From: Siphonodentalium dalli
Lineage: Eukaryota > Mollusca > Scaphopoda > Gadilida > Siphonodentaliidae
Length of the DNA stretch: 64,000 nucleotides
Assembly (NCBI GenBank): GCA_032622095.1
Contig: CP136066.1
Span: 129,799,917 to 129,863,916, forward strand
Direction: 5' to 3'
The notes beneath the pieces were generated by a model that saw only the letters and a list, made by a program, of their open reading frames with translations, made no database searches and was not told the DNA's origin. Below are positions 1-11,968 of this stretch, piece by piece (positions within the stretch are counted from its first letter, which is position 1; each line of letters starts with the position of its first letter). The position numbers and the translations under genes were made by a program.

Positions 1-2638
1 TCTCCGAGACAAAATGGAAATCAGTGGAGCGTGGGCAAACTATTTTCAGAAACTGTATAACACAGACTACACTGATACCTATTTCGACTCGGAAATGTTG
101 GCGCTCGTTACAAGAAAGACGGATCGCCTGAAACAAAGTTCACTGGTTTCAGAAATTGACTCTCGTCTCAGTTATTGTACTACAACGAACGAAATATCGG
201 GTGCATTGTCCCATTTGAGTATGAACAAGGCCCATGGTTATGATTACATTAATTATGAACACCTAATATACGGTGGTCAGCATTTGATCCAGTGCTTATC
301 CACATTATTCTCTGCAATATTTGAGCTAGAACATATTCCTATAGCGGCCAAACGTGGGATCATTGTACCCCTTTACAAAGGAGGCATTAAGCCTAGAGAC
401 CAGTTCAATAGCTATAGGGCAATTACGATCCTTCCAGTTATCTACAAACTGTTTGAGAAAGTGGTACATATTCGCCTGGAGGATAATGCCCCAAACATGA
501 TTAGAGTTCATCCGTTGCAGCATGGATTCCAGAGAGGGGTCAGTTGCAATATGGTATCATATCTCTTACAAGAGTGTATCCACTACACTGCCGAAAAACA
601 TAGCAAGCTTTTTGCATGCTTCCTTGATGTACAGAAGGCCTTCGATTCAGTCTGGATCGATGGCCTTCTGTACAAACTAGCTTTGAGGGGGTTTCACGGC
701 AAAATATGGCGATTATTGAATTGCCTTCTCTCTGGCATCCAATGCACTGTGAGGTACGACGGAATCTTATCAAAATGGATCCAAATTCACAAAGGAACCG
801 TTCAAGGAGGAATATTGTCACCTCTGTACTATATGTTGTATATTGACGATCTCATTCGTTCACTTGAAATGTCTAACTTTGGATTACGCATCGGTCATAT
901 TGATTGCTCTGCCCCAACCCAGGCCGACGATATGTTACTGCTCTCACTGTCGGAGACGGGGATTAAAAGAATGTGTGAATTATGTTACAACTATAGCAAA
1001 GTGTGGCGATTCAAGTACAATGAATCGAAGACAATGATAATCGCATTCAATGAATCGAAACATGATTACCAAAAATCATCCAGAATCTGGCCTATGGGTA
1101 ATTCAGAGATAAACGAAGTCATTTCGACAACTCACCTTGGAATACCTGTCTCCAAATTTAATTTCAACAACGAGCTTACAGAACACATTGTGAGTAAAAC
1201 TAGGAGCACATACTTCCAATTAACAAAATGCGGCCTTTATGCTGGTGGGATCACGCCACAAAGCTCATCGAAAATTTACCAATCAATGGTACTCCCAGCA
1301 GGTCTCTTTGGTTGTGAACTTTTGTGGGGCATTTCTGAGAAGGATCGCTTAAAACTTGAGCGAATTCACCGATTTTGTGTCAAAAATATGCAAGGTCTGC
1401 CATACCGAACAAGGACTGATATTGCTTTAGGTTTAATCGGCAGCAAATCACTGGAATCACAAATAGAAAAACGCAAATTAAGCTTTGTTGGTTCTATGTG
1501 CCGACTTAATCTTCAGAAAACAAGCAAGCATGTTTTTATATTTCGTCTGCACGAGTCAATACCGCGAAGGCCCACTGCAGGGAACACTTTTATCTCAGAT
1601 ATATCGAAAATTCTTATTAAATATGGCTTGGAGTCTAATTTATCAGAATATTTGCAAAATGGTATTGTTCCATCAAAATACATGTGGAAACACATATCTA
1701 AGTCTTCCGTTGATGCAAGTGAGCTGTCGCAGTGGAGACTCAGAGTGCTGAATGATGTTAAGCTTGAATGTTTCTCTAAAGCACATTGTACACTGACTAT
1801 GTCACATATATGGTCCGCTTGTCGAACCTTCCCAAAAGACAAAGCAACATTCATGTTATGTGCAAAATTACTTGCTAAGACAGCCTACGATGAACCAGAT
1901 ATCTGCAAATTATGTGGTACCAGATTTTCGTTGTTGGTAAACCATGTTTTTTTATACTGCAATGACACATCGTTGTCAAATATTCGTAACGATATCTGGT
2001 ACCACATCATAAATCACTTTGGTGTGATCTGTTTCATTCACATTGATAGTCTGACCGAATCAGAATTACTTGCCACGTTCTTTGGTTGTCCGTCACCAAA
2101 TATTCTGGCCCATGTTGAAAACCACAGCCAGTTCATTCGTTTCTTTGCTAAAGCATCAGAACGCTTGTGGCAGACATTCGACACATTAGTTGGGCAAATG
2201 TAGAGGACAGAACATAACATACATATGTAAACAAGTATTTATATTCATATGTGTATATACTGTTATGCTGAGTTGGCCCGTGACTCATTGATTGATTTCG
2301 CTATAACGGTGACGTTGGCCATTGGTTCACGTACATTCTGTGTCGTGAATCGAGGGCCACAGTCGGTTCGTTGAACGTAGATTTATTTCTCTTGGAATAC
2401 ATGGTGTTCGTTGACATGTGGGTCGTAAGCAAGTCGAACAAAGGGTCTAAGGACATTGTAACTATGTTGTTGCCATATATAATTATGCAACGTTGGAGTT
2501 TGTTTGTTTGTCTTTTTGTTCTCATTGATTTCATAATTGTGAACTACATGCTTTGTATATACGTCAAAACTTTGTTAACCTAAATTGTCTGTATATATCT
2601 CTCCGTGAATAGAGGACAATAAAGATATATATATATAT
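1..2638 (+). mobile_element. Non-LTR retrotransposon (LINE family 1), 3' part
   Basis: The open reading frame below is followed by about 435 bp of 3' UTR that ends in a short AT microsatellite tail (about 2623-2640) after AATAAAG. The sequence right of the junction (TAACTTCAACTGATAAGC, from 2641) also occurs uninterrupted at 9513. There it is preceded by CTTCACGATTAT, so 9501-9520 acts as the empty site for this insertion. The 5' end lies outside the window, so the endonuclease region and the 5' target duplication cannot be seen. Confidence 0.85.
2..2203 (+). CDS. LINE ORF2 protein: reverse transcriptase with C-terminal CCHC-type motif (5' partial)
   Basis: The protein would copy the element's RNA into DNA at a nicked chromosomal target. 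The frame is open from the window edge; the first in-window ATG is at 14, so the true start and any endonuclease domain lie upstream. Counting from that ATG, residues about 69-320 show the reverse-transcriptase blocks in order: NKAHGYD (about 70), KRGIIVPLYK, FLDVQKAFDSVW (about 203, first catalytic Asp), GTVQGGILSP (about 261) and QADDM (about 302, the catalytic Asp pair). Near the C-terminus (about 630-650) a C-x2-C-x8-H-x4-C spacing (CKLCG ... H ... C) matches the zinc-knuckle-like motif of many LINE proteins. There are no internal stops over 729 codons, so this copy is young or was recently active. The clade is not resolved by eye. Two minus-strand fragments of the same family lie at 19862-20613 and 21412-22257. 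Confidence 0.85.
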   Translation, partial: LRDKMEISGAWANYFQKLYNTDYTDTYFDSEMLALVTRKTDRLKQSSLVSEIDSRLSYCTTTNEISGALSHLSMNKAHGYDYINYEHLIYGGQHLIQCLSTLFSAIFELEHIPIAAKRGIIVPLYKGGIKPRDQFNSYRAITILPVIYKLFEKVVHIRLEDNAPNMIRVHPLQHGFQRGVSCNMVSYLLQECIHYTAEKHSKLFACFLDVQKAFDSVWIDGLLYKLALRGFHGKIWRLLNCLLSGIQCTVRYDGILSKWIQIHKGTVQGGILSPLYYMLYIDDLIRSLEMSNFGLRIGHIDCSAPTQADDMLLLSLSETGIKRMCELCYNYSKVWRFKYNESKTMIIAFNESKHDYQKSSRIWPMGNSEINEVISTTHLGIPVSKFNFNNELTEHIVSKTRSTYFQLTKCGLYAGGITPQSSSKIYQSMVLPAGLFGCELLWGISEKDRLKLERIHRFCVKNMQGLPYRTRTDIALGLIGSKSLESQIEKRKLSFVGSMCRLNLQKTSKHVFIFRLHESIPRRPTAGNTFISDISKILIKYGLESNLSEYLQNGIVPSKYMWKHISKSSVDASELSQWRLRVLNDVKLECFSKAHCTLTMSHIWSACRTFPKDKATFMLCAKLLAKTAYDEPDICKLCGTRFSLLVNHVFLYCNDTSLSNIRNDIWYHIINHFGVICFIHIDSLTESELLATFFGCPSPNILAHVENHSQFIRFFAKASERLWQTFDTLVGQM

Positions 2639-2990
2639 ATTAACTTCAACTGATAAGCGCCGTCTGCTACGTATGCGCGCAACAGTTTGTCTCCAATAAA
2701 TTGTTATAAAAACACAGGTTTATGGCCGCGGACATAAGCCGATTAAGTGTGATGTAATAGAATCCCAATAGAACGACTTTTATCAGGTGTTTACTAAAAC
2801 CGCAAAATATTGAGAGATTAGTGCAATTTTCTGAATTTTCGCATTATTTCATCGCATAAAATCAATTAAAATACGACAAGCAACTGGAAATGTTTTTGAA
2901 CGTTCTAGAAGGGGTACATGTCCCTTATATATGTTTAAAATTTCTCGCGTAAACTATGACAGATACCAAAGTTATAATTAGTTTTATAGA
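2639..2990 (+). repeat. Inverted-repeat arm (left)
   Basis: The reverse complement of this stretch is found at about 7330-7848, with a ~190-bp length difference near 2757. It recurs in direct orientation at 9511-9862. It runs from TTAACTTCAACTGATAAGC through the GGCCGCGGACATAAGCCG block to the TTTCTCGCGTAAACTATGAC block. It forms the outer arm of a foldback-like structure around the minisatellite palindrome. No protein-coding potential is seen. Confidence 0.8.
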
Positions 2991-2999
2991 CCCACCCTA

Positions 3000-4164
3000 A
3001 ATCCCTCATAGTAAATGCATAAGGCCGTAAAGCACATGGCTTTGTTTGGATACTTTCTGGCCCACAATGCAACAGTCAAAATGGTTATCTGTAAAACAGT
3101 CTATGGAAATTATGAGTGGTCGTGTGTGCGGGTATTCAGGTATATCTGGAAGAGCTCACCGTTGGTGAGGTATATATGTATACCTGGATTGACACTGTGG
3201 TCATGAGTATGGCGAATAAGTATACATGTAGTGGCTATATGGTCCATGTGGGATGTATATGTATGCAACGAGTGACTGTATGATCGTGAATGTGGTGAAT
3301 ATGTATACATAGAGTGACTATATGGTCACATGTCAGGTGTAGGAGTATACTTGGTGTTCATGCATGGTGACTCGTGGCTGTATCGTCATGTGTGGTATGT
3401 ACGGGTATAACAAATTATGGCTGTATGGTCAGGTATATGTGTATAAAGTGGGTGACTATATTGTCATATGTGTGCAGGTGTTTATGTACATATGGAATGA
3501 CTGCGGTAATGGGTGGGTTGTAGATGTGTGGCTATCACTGTCCACAATAACCCAAGGATATGTTAACCAATAGAGAGGTCATATCAGATAGTTCTCCGTC
3601 TTGATGGTGTTTATGTACATTAAGGAAACGTTAAACGTGTAAAGCGATAGCCACCCATTACCACCGTCATTCCATATATACATAAACATCACAGACATAT
3701 GACACTATAGTGCCCCACTGTATACACGTGCACCTGATTCATGACCACGGATGACCACACAGCCATTAGTGACAATGCAGGCACACCGATAATACTCATA
3801 AATATGACCCATAACCATATAGTCACTCCCTGTATACACATTCACCTCACAATTGGCCATACGGTCATCCCCTGTATACCTATTCTCCACATAAATGGTC
3901 AAATAGACATTCAATATTTACATCAACACCACTACAATAACCATAGAGCCATTCACCTCACGATTGGCCATGTCACTCCATGTATCCCTATTTGTCACAC
4001 CATAGCCGAATAGCCACTCAAGATATACTGATACACCCAGCCATGTCAGTATAGTCACTCCATGTATGTGTATGCACCTCGCCCATGACCATATAGCAAC
4101 AATTAAAACCGTATAATATACCCGTATAACCTACACATGACCATACCACACGAGTAACCAAGCA
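3000..4164. repeat. Palindromic 42-bp minisatellite
   Basis: The left half (about 3100-3560) carries degenerate units of the form GTGACTATATGGTCA...GTGTATATGTATAC. The right half (about 3640-4164) carries the reverse complement: units such as ATAGTCACTCCCTGTATACA...GGCCAT with a period near 42 bp around 3822-3950. The halves meet near 3600, where GGTGTTTATGTACATnnGGAATGAC faces its own complement. Small open frames here (for example 3741-4013) are by-products of the repeat. LINE family 2 copy 1 starts immediately after it at 4165. Confidence 0.8.
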
Positions 4165-5692
4165 AAGAGTGGCAAAATCATCGAGTACATTATTAGACCC
4201 AATTATTATCGGCAATTCCCTTCGTGTACTAGAAGCTGAAGTAATAAACCCGGGAGTCTCTGACCACTTAGGTGTATATGTGTCACTAGCTTATGATTAT
4301 TCACAAGTAACTTCGTTCCAGAGAGTAGTATGGAACTACTCCAGAGCAAATTTTGAAAGAGCCAACGAAATACTCGGTAACACGAACTGGGATGATCTCC
4401 TTGAGTGCCTCGACACCGATTCAGCTACCATACTTTTCCAAAATAAATTTATGTCAGTAATGAACGATACAATTCCCCAATCCACTGTTACGGTTCGGCC
4501 CAAGGATAAAATCTGGTTTAACTCAGAAATCCGAAGAGAAATTCGCAAACGCGAAAGGCTACGTACAAAAGCCATAAAAAATAATAATCCCAACACATGG
4601 CAAAAATATAAGCAATGTCGAAATAAAGTAAATAACATGAAAAAGTTCGCGAAATCGAAATTTGATGAAAATATGGAAGACCGCATGAAAGAATCATCAT
4701 CTCCCCGCGAATTCTGGCAACTAATGAATTACCTACTATGTAAAAAGAAAACAACGAATGTTCCACCCCTATACTGCTCGAATGCCCACATAAATACCAT
4801 AAACGTAAATGGAACCGTGTACGCGACTGATGATCTTGACAAGGCTAACATATTAAACCAGAGCTTCATTTCTAACTCATCAATAAATGACTCAAACCAC
4901 AGTTTACCTGTGTTCAATTCTCGTTGTAAAAACACGATGGAGGACTTTGAGTTCACCGAAGATGAAATAATTTTGGCAATTAAATCACTTAAATTAAACA
5001 AAGCCCATGGCTACGATGGAATTAGTGCAAAAATGCTCCTAGCTACCGCAGAATCAATTGCTCGTCCATTAGTTTTAATCTTCAGAAAATCTCTTGATAG
5101 CATGACATTTCCATCTGTATGGAAAAAGGCTAATGTTGTCCCCATCTTTAAAAAAGACGACCCCGCTGATAGCAAGAACTATCGTCCTATTTCCCTTCTA
5201 CCCTGCTTGGGAAAAATATTTGAGAAAGTTGTACTAAAACAGATCAGGGATTTCTTTAAAAAAAACGAACTACTATTCTTACGTCAATCGGGCTTCATGC
5301 CAGGGCAAAGCACTTCTCATCAACTCATAGATCTATACAATCACCTGTGTCAATCTCTCGACAATGGACTGTATACATGTTCTATTTTTTGTGATATATC
5401 AAAGGCATTCGAGAGAGTTTGGCACAGGGGACTAATACATAAACTTTCAAGTTATGGAGTTCGTGGTAAATCTTTGAAATGGCTAGGAGACTATTTAAAT
5501 AACCGACAGCAGCGCGTATTAGTTAACAACAGCTTTTCTAACTATGAGATCATCCCAGCGGGCGTGCCACAAGGCTCAATCTTAGGCCCTTTTCTATTTT
5601 TGGTTTACATCAATGATTTAGCAGACAACATCTGTTCTGTTACGAGAATGTACGCTGACGACACTTGCATTACTAACGAGCACCACGACCTA
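4165..5692 (+). pseudogene. LINE family 2 (Jockey/CR1-like) ORF2, 5'- and 3'-truncated, copy 1
   Basis: This is the end of an AP-type endonuclease plus most of a reverse transcriptase. The frame is open from 4169. A SDHLGVY motif at residues 31-33 of that frame is the C-terminal SDH signature of the endonuclease, so most of that domain is missing through 5' truncation. Reverse-transcriptase blocks follow: NKAHGYDGI (about 275), YRPISLLP, FCDISKAFERVWH (about 406), AGVPQGSILGP (about 463) and MYADDT (about 494, catalytic Asp pair). The frame stops at 5693-5695 because a second element begins directly after HHDL. The 3' half of the protein is absent at this locus but present in copy 2 at 18237-19398. 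Copy 2 also lacks 15 bp relative to this copy near 4853. Confidence 0.85.
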
Positions 5693-7589
5693 TAGATGAG
5701 CGGTCTTGGTCCCAACGGGGCTTATTTTTCGAGTTTAATTTTTTTCTTTACACACGGAAAAATTATACATCATATGAAAGTAGAAGATGTAGGCTTCATG
5801 TTCCGCCCTGCTGTAAAATGTGAAAGTGGTGCCGTTACCATGGAAACGGAATGTAAACAATGTAGATACAGTTTGATATTAAACCATTTCGGCAAATGGT
5901 AAAAACTAATTTAAGCCCATTCTAGAACAGGAACAGACGTTGAAATTCATTTATTGATGATTTGTCCACTATAACTATGTTCCAACGATTCCAGTATTAA
6001 ATAGGATGCACATATAGGTTATACGGGTCTTTATTGCCATTTTGGGGTGAAAAATGGTGATTTTTGCAAAAAATGCGATAATTTTGGAATTGGAACATTT
6101 GTTGAATACTACATTGGCTACAGTAATAATTTATGCATTATTATGATGGCATCATACGTGTACTTAAAATTAATTTGGATAAAACTGCCGAAAAGGCCCA
6201 ATACCAAGAGAAATACCTGTTACCATGGAAACGATATTTAAAAATACAAAAAATGCCATTATTGGAAAGAAATAAAGACCTATAACCCATGCGACACAAT
6301 ATAACTTTTTTTACTTTGTTTTTTATGACATGCACTTTTAATCCGGACTTCTGTGTTGGGTAATTGTCGTGGTTTATTCAGCTGTTGTCATGGAAACGGA
6401 CCAAATTTCGCCAAATAATGATGTTTTTTCCCCCATAGAGCTGACATTTAAAGCATGTAATTTTATGAAGCAAATCTTATTATGACAACCCGTTATAGAT
6501 GTCTCAAAACCTTTTTCAAAGATTACTATTTCCCAATTATCCCAGTAGTAGCTAGGATGCACATATAGGATATGAAGGTTTTATTGTCATTTTGGGGTAA
6601 ATACTGTAAATTTTTGCAAAAAATGCGATAATTTTGGAATTGAAACATTTATTAGATACTACATTGGTTACAGTAATAATTTATAAATATTATGATGGCT
6701 TCTTACGTGTGCTTCAATCTAGTTTTGATAAAACTGCAGAAAAAGCCCAATACCCTGAGAAATACCTATCACCATGGAAACGATATTAAAAAATACACAA
6801 AATTTCATTATTGGAAAGAAATGAAGTTCTATAACCATTGCGACACAAATAAACTTTTTGAATAATGATGTTTTCCCCTATAAACCGGACATTTAAATTG
6901 TGAATTTTATAAAGCAAAACATATTGTAACAACCTGTTATAGGTATCTCAAAATCTTCAACTCATATACATAATACAATAGGGGATAAGAGCACCCCTAA
7001 GACGACTTTCCTGCAGGTTTGCCAGACAAATTTACCATTATGTGAACGTACCCTGACATGGTACTCATCATACTTAGAGTCCACGTGTTTTGATCGTTTT
7101 ATTCCCAATTTCTCAGCTGTTTCTGTGGATCTAGACGAAAATTGTCTAAATAGTGATGTGTTTTGCACAATTTGTTTTATTATTGGAAATTGAGTTAAAA
7201 ATTAAAAACCAACACCACGTATCTGGAAAATGCCATGATAGGATTTTAAAAGATTCGCTGTCTGGGAATTATGAAACTGATTTGAAAGCAAATAGTTGAT
7301 GATTATAAGCTACATCCCTAAATAGTAATTACCTGTAACTTTGGTATCTGTCATAGTTTACGCGAGAAATTTTAAACACATATCAGGGACATGTTCCCCC
7401 TTCTTGAATGTTAAAAAACATTTCCAGATGCTTGTCGTATTTTAATTGATTTTATGCGATGAAATAATGCGAAAATTCAGAAAATTGCACTAATTTCTCA
7501 ATATTTTGCGGTTTTAGTAAACACCTGATAAAAGTCGTTCTATTTGGGAATTTTTAAACCAAATTTGCAGACAATATAGAGTAAACACA
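5693..7589. mobile_element. 1.9-kb repeat insert, copy 1, left junction in the LINE
   Basis: It starts with TAGATGAGCGG directly after the LINE codons for HHDL, exactly as at 16348. It has no credible coding potential; short frames are not conserved. Its last ~260 bp (7330-7589) are the reverse complement of the arm at 2755-2985. In copy 2 the insert ends at 18236-18238 and the LINE resumes; here the sequence continues into 7590-8030 instead. The element class is not identified. Confidence 0.7.
5830..6960. repeat. Internal ~550-bp tandem duplication in the 1.9-kb insert
   Basis: The block at about 5970-6305 (GGATGCACATATAGG ... CATGGAAACGAT) is repeated at about 6535-6855, and the block at 6390-6530 recurs in shortened form at 6860-6955. 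CCATGGAAACG or TCATGGAAACG appears at about 5838, 6223, 6388 and 6773. The third unit lacks ~110 bp. The same arrangement is seen in copy 2 (about 16490-17620). Confidence 0.75.
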
Positions 7590-8030
7590 GTACTATCGGA
7601 ATATCGTCAAGGAGTTCTGTGCCGAAGCTGCCGTCAATAAATTCGCTTTTTCGTGTTCGACGAAAATGAAACTTGTCTGTTTAAAGGTCCCATTTTCGTG
7701 TCGAATGGTGATAGAATCTCCATTTGTCAAGTTGATGGATAAATTACATCACACTTAATCGGCTTATGTCCGCGGCCATAAACCTGTGTTTTTATAACAA
7801 TTTATTGGAGACAAACTGTTGCGCGCTTATCAGTTGAAGTTAATAATCGTGAAGCCTGTGTAACAAATGTTCAAATACAACGAAAAAAAAATACGTAAAA
7901 TAAATAGCGTGACCAATGAGCATTCACAAAACAATATACATCAGTTTTGAAAACGAGTAAAAATGATTATAAATGAAAACGCTCTTTATCGTTTACCGGC
8001 GCTTTTGCGCAAGAAGGTTTTTAATGGACG
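7330..8030 (-). repeat. Inverted-repeat arm (right), complementary to 9240-9860
   Basis: Read in reverse, this reproduces 9240-9860 in three blocks: the GTTTACTAAAACCGCAAAA block, the GGCCGCGGACATAAG block, and an outer block containing GCGCAAGAAGGTTTTTAAT (about 8010-8028) that pairs with 9307-9325. The pairing encloses a ~1.2-kb centre. The arm also pairs with 2639-2990. This is an inverted, foldback-like architecture without a recognised transposase. Confidence 0.75.
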
Positions 8031-9239
8031 CAATCATTGGATTTTGTTCTAGGCTAAAAAAAACAAACAATACAAAATGTGTTCAAACTTCCTCTTTTGA
8101 AAGTTGAAGTAAAACATCACGGGTGTTGTTACAGTCTATTGTGATTCTTTGGTGAGCACGCAGTGAACACAAGTCATACTTTGCCAAATTCATCCCGTAT
8201 ATCACACATGTTTAGTATACATGACACGTCGTCACTTTCGTGAGAACATCTAACGGAAGTTTTATGGGGTATATAAAATAGAAGCATGGCCAGTTGATGT
8301 ACAGACAGCGAACTAAAAACCTTCCTAAACGACCGTGGTGTTCCATCAACTAGACGAAAAAAAAGATGAGAAAGTGCAGCTAGCCGAGTTGGCACACAAA
8401 CAGAAATTTCCAGTTATTCAGTCGGCAGATGATCAACAGAAAACGGTTAATACCCAAAAGGCGAAGTTGTTATGCCTGGAGTTTTTGTTGTCTTTCTACA
8501 TACAACGAAGATGTGAAATTCAAGATTTTTCGCCAGATAGATCCAAAGAAATACTTTGTTGAAATCTCTTGCCATATTTTGCTGTATTTATGCAAAACGT
8601 GCATCTCCATCTTAACACATCGATGTAGATTGAAAACGACATATTTGCGGTCATGTAATGATAACATAAACGCTCTTTATTGGTTCCGTTTTATATGGTA
8701 TAAAATGACCTTCCGAATTACTCTAAACTTGAAAGTTTTTTGTAGGAAATCAATAAACTTATAGTACATGTACGAATATTCATATCAAATTAAATAATAC
8801 TCACGTTTCTGGGTTACGTCGGTCATTATTGCAACCGAAAACTGCACAGCGATTTGAAGGCATTTTCAATTTATGATTTTGTAAGGGTAGTAGATGGGCA
8901 CGAAGCGAAGTGATTTTGTTGAATGAGAGTAGAAGGGTGCGAAGCGCCCGGGATGGTCGAAAAGATCGAGAGAAGATACCATAGCATATGGATTAGGTTC
9001 AAATGTCACAATAGACATGAAGGAGTATCACATCGCCCTCTCACATGCTTCAGTTGTCAGTTAAAACATGAAGTTTTTCATAAAACAGTTTCATTTTCGT
9101 GAAACGCATGCGAAGCAAGATGTGCGAAGAGAGAATTTATTGACGGCAGCTTAGGCAGTCTGAGGGGTAATTAATCCCAAATGCACGGAACTCCTTTACG
9201 ATATTCCGATAGTACTGCGTTTACTCTATATTCTCTAAA
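8031..9239. other. Centre between inverted arms, no gene recognised
   Basis: Only short overlapping open frames (8174-8764) are present, with no motif I recognise. The stretch 9130-9235 is a partly complementary version of 7590-7650 (ATTTATTGACGGCAGCTT, GATATTCCGATAGTACTG), so the arm homology extends into this segment. Confidence 0.5.
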
Positions 9240-9510
9240 AAATTTGTGTAAAAGTTCCCAATAGAACGACTTTTATCAGGCGTTTACTAAAACCGCAAAA
9301 TATTGAGAATATTAAAAACCTTCTTGCGCAAAAGCGCCGATACACGATAAAGAGCTTTTTCATTTATAATCGTTTATGAAACAGCAATAACACTGTACTT
9401 ATGGGAACAACTGATGTATATTGTTTTGTGAATGCTCATTGGTCACGCTATTTATTTTACGTAGTTTTTTTCTGTTGTATTTGAACATTTGTTACACAGG
9501 CTTCACGATT

Positions 9511-10998
9511 ATTAACTTCAACTGATAAGCGCCGTCTGCTACGTATGCGCGCAACAGTTTGTCTCCAATAAATTGTTATAAAAACACAGGTTTATGGCCG
9601 CGGACATAAGCCGATTAAGTGTGATGTAATAGAATCCCAATAGAACGACTTTTATCAGGTGTTTACTAAAACCGCAAAATATTGAGAGATTAGTGCAATT
9701 TTCTGAATTTTCGCATTATTTCATCGCATAAAATCAATTAAAATACGACAAGCAACTGGAAATGTTTTTGAACGTTCTAGAAGGGGTACATGTCCCTTAT
9801 ATATGTTTAAAATTTCTCGCGTAAACTATGACAGATACCAAAGTTATAATTAGTTTTATAGACCCACCCTAAATCCCCCATAGTAAATGCATGCGGCCGT
9901 AAAGCACATGGCTTTGTTTGGATACTTTCTGGCCCACAATGCAACAGTCAAAATGGTTATCTGTAAAACAGTCTATGGAAATTATGAGTGGTCGTGTGTG
10001 CGGGTATTCAGGTATATCTGGAAGAGCTCACCGTTGGTGAGGTATATATGTATACCTGGATTGACACTGTGGTCATGAGTATGGCGAATAAGTATACATG
10101 TAGTGGCTATATGGTCCATGTGGGATGTATATGTATGCAATGAGTGACTGTATGATCGTGAATGTGGTGAATATGTATACATAGAGTGACTATATGGTCA
10201 CATGTCAGGTGTAGGAGTATACCTGGTGTTCATGCATGGTGACTCGTGGCTGTATCGTCATGTGTGGTATGTACGGGTATAACCAATTATGGCTGTATGG
10301 TCAGGTATATGTGTATAAAGTGGGTGACTATATTGTCATATGTGTGCAGGTGTTTATGTACATATGGAATGACTGCGGTAATGGGTGGGTTGTAGATGTG
10401 TGGCTATCACTGTCCACAATAACCCAAGGATATGTTAACCAATAGAGAGGTCATATCAGATAGTTCTCCGTCTTGATGGTGTTTATGTACATTAAGGAAA
10501 CGTTAAACGTGTAAAGCGATAGCCACCCATTACCACCGTCATTCCATATATACATAAACATCACAGACATATGACACTATAGTGCCCCACTGTATACACG
10601 TGCACCTGATTCATGACCACGGATGACCACACAGCCATTAGTGACAATGCAGGCACACCGATAATACTCATAAATATGACCCATAACCATATAGTCACTC
10701 CCTGTATACACATTCACCTCACAATTGGCCATACGGTCATCCCCTGTATACCTATTCTCCACATAAATGGTCAAATAGACATTCAATATTTACATCAACA
10801 CCACTACAATAACCATAGAGCCATTCACCTCACGATTGGCCATGTCACTCCATGTATCCCTATTTGTCACACCATAGCCGAATAGCCACTCAAGATATAC
10901 TGATACACCCAGCCATGTCAGTATAGTCACTCCATGTATGTGTATGCACCTCGCCCATGACCATATAGCAACAATTAAAACCGTATAATATACCCGTA
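9511..10998. repeat. Segmental duplication, copy 2, first part (arm plus minisatellite)
   Basis: It matches 2639-4126 with isolated substitutions, for example near 3358 versus 10230. It ends at CCCGTA (10993-10998), where copy 1 continues directly TAACCTAC. The continuation of copy 2 is found at 14797, so 10999-14796 is an insertion relative to copy 1. Confidence 0.9.
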
Positions 10999-11389
10999 CA
11001 AGAAAACCATAGTCAGAAATGGTAACGCCACCAAGATTATAGTATTACATATAAATAGAAATTATAAAAAATACATAAAATATTTTGATAACAATTGCGT
11101 TTAAACAAGTAATCCTTCAAATTATTACTAACAAAGCAAGTAAATGACTGTGGGGTCACTCAACAGATTATAAAGACTTGGACTTAGTATACTGTAAATA
11201 CTGGGACTGTATATTTTTAAATTTTAGTCTAAAATTTAAATGAAATAATTAAAAGATAAAATTTAGCAAGTAGTAAAAGTTAATTTTATCATTTAATTTT
11301 TTTTTTTGGTTAAATAAAGGAATAATTTAAATGTAAAATTTGGTTTAAAAAAAAATGATTGACCGTGGCTCTTCCAATAATTGCGCGAC

Positions 11390-11640
11390 TGACCTGGTCA
11401 ATTGTTCTTAAGAAGTTGTTTTGAGAATTACTATGGAGGGACATAGTTATGGCTGTGGCTTCGCGAGTAATTGACTTGGTGACGTATCGATGTTAACAAT
11501 CTGAACTCCAGTAAACCAAGGACGCTCCATACCAAATATAAGGTAAATAAATAATTCTTTATAAGTTGTTTTAATATTTACTATGGAGGGAAAGAATTGT
11601 GGTGCTGGCTTCGCAACTATTTGACCCCATTGTAACAAAT
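11390..11640. repeat. Dispersed repeat also present near 61.5 kb
   Basis: Two imperfect copies of GAATTACTATGGAGGGA...ATGGCT/GGTGCT GGCTTCGC lie at about 11425 and 11570. The same text (GAATTACTATGGAGGAATAG ... GGTTTCGCAACTAATTGA) occurs at 61485-61535. This wording is typical of dispersed molluscan repeats. No coding potential is seen. Confidence 0.5.
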
Positions 11641-11968
11641 ATAAATATTAGTCACTCAGGCAATAGATGTATCTATTCTGTATATTAAGTTATTGGGTCT
11701 TACGTGTCTTGAGATGTCTAAATATGTTTTGATGGACAGATCGCGCAAGCGCAAGGGACCCCGCCAATCTTATTTGTTGTGCTTCGAATTGTTGACTTAT
11801 TAAATATGCACATATACTTAAGAAACAGTCGTGTGCGAAGCGCGCTCCCGTAGGTCGGTTTTTGGATGCCAGTTAATGAAAATATCATTGAAATAATCGG
11901 TTTCCCCCCAATAAACATCCATATATTCAATATACATGTTTTTGGAGCAGAATTAGGTAGACCATATT

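Larger units (their letters stand above)
2639..7584. repeat. Segmental duplication, copy 1
   Basis: 2639-4126 matches 9511-10998 (offset 6872), and 4127-7584 matches 14797-18238 (offset 10670, later 10655). Differences are few single bases plus one 15-bp deletion in copy 2. The unit contains the inverted-repeat arm, the 42-bp minisatellite palindrome, the 5' half of a Jockey/CR1-like LINE and the 1.9-kb insert. Copy 2 is interrupted between its equivalents of 4126 and 4127. Confidence 0.9.

Noticed and set aside
3015-4215. Small open frames repeated at 9887-10885
   Set aside because: They lie in the palindromic minisatellite and are duplicated because the DNA is; low-complexity composition (Tyr, Val, Met / His, Thr, Ile).
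5696-6562. Open frames of 62-68 codons in the 1.9-kb insert conserved between both copies
   Set aside because: The two copies are a recent duplication, so conservation carries no information; frames overlap the internal tandem repeat.
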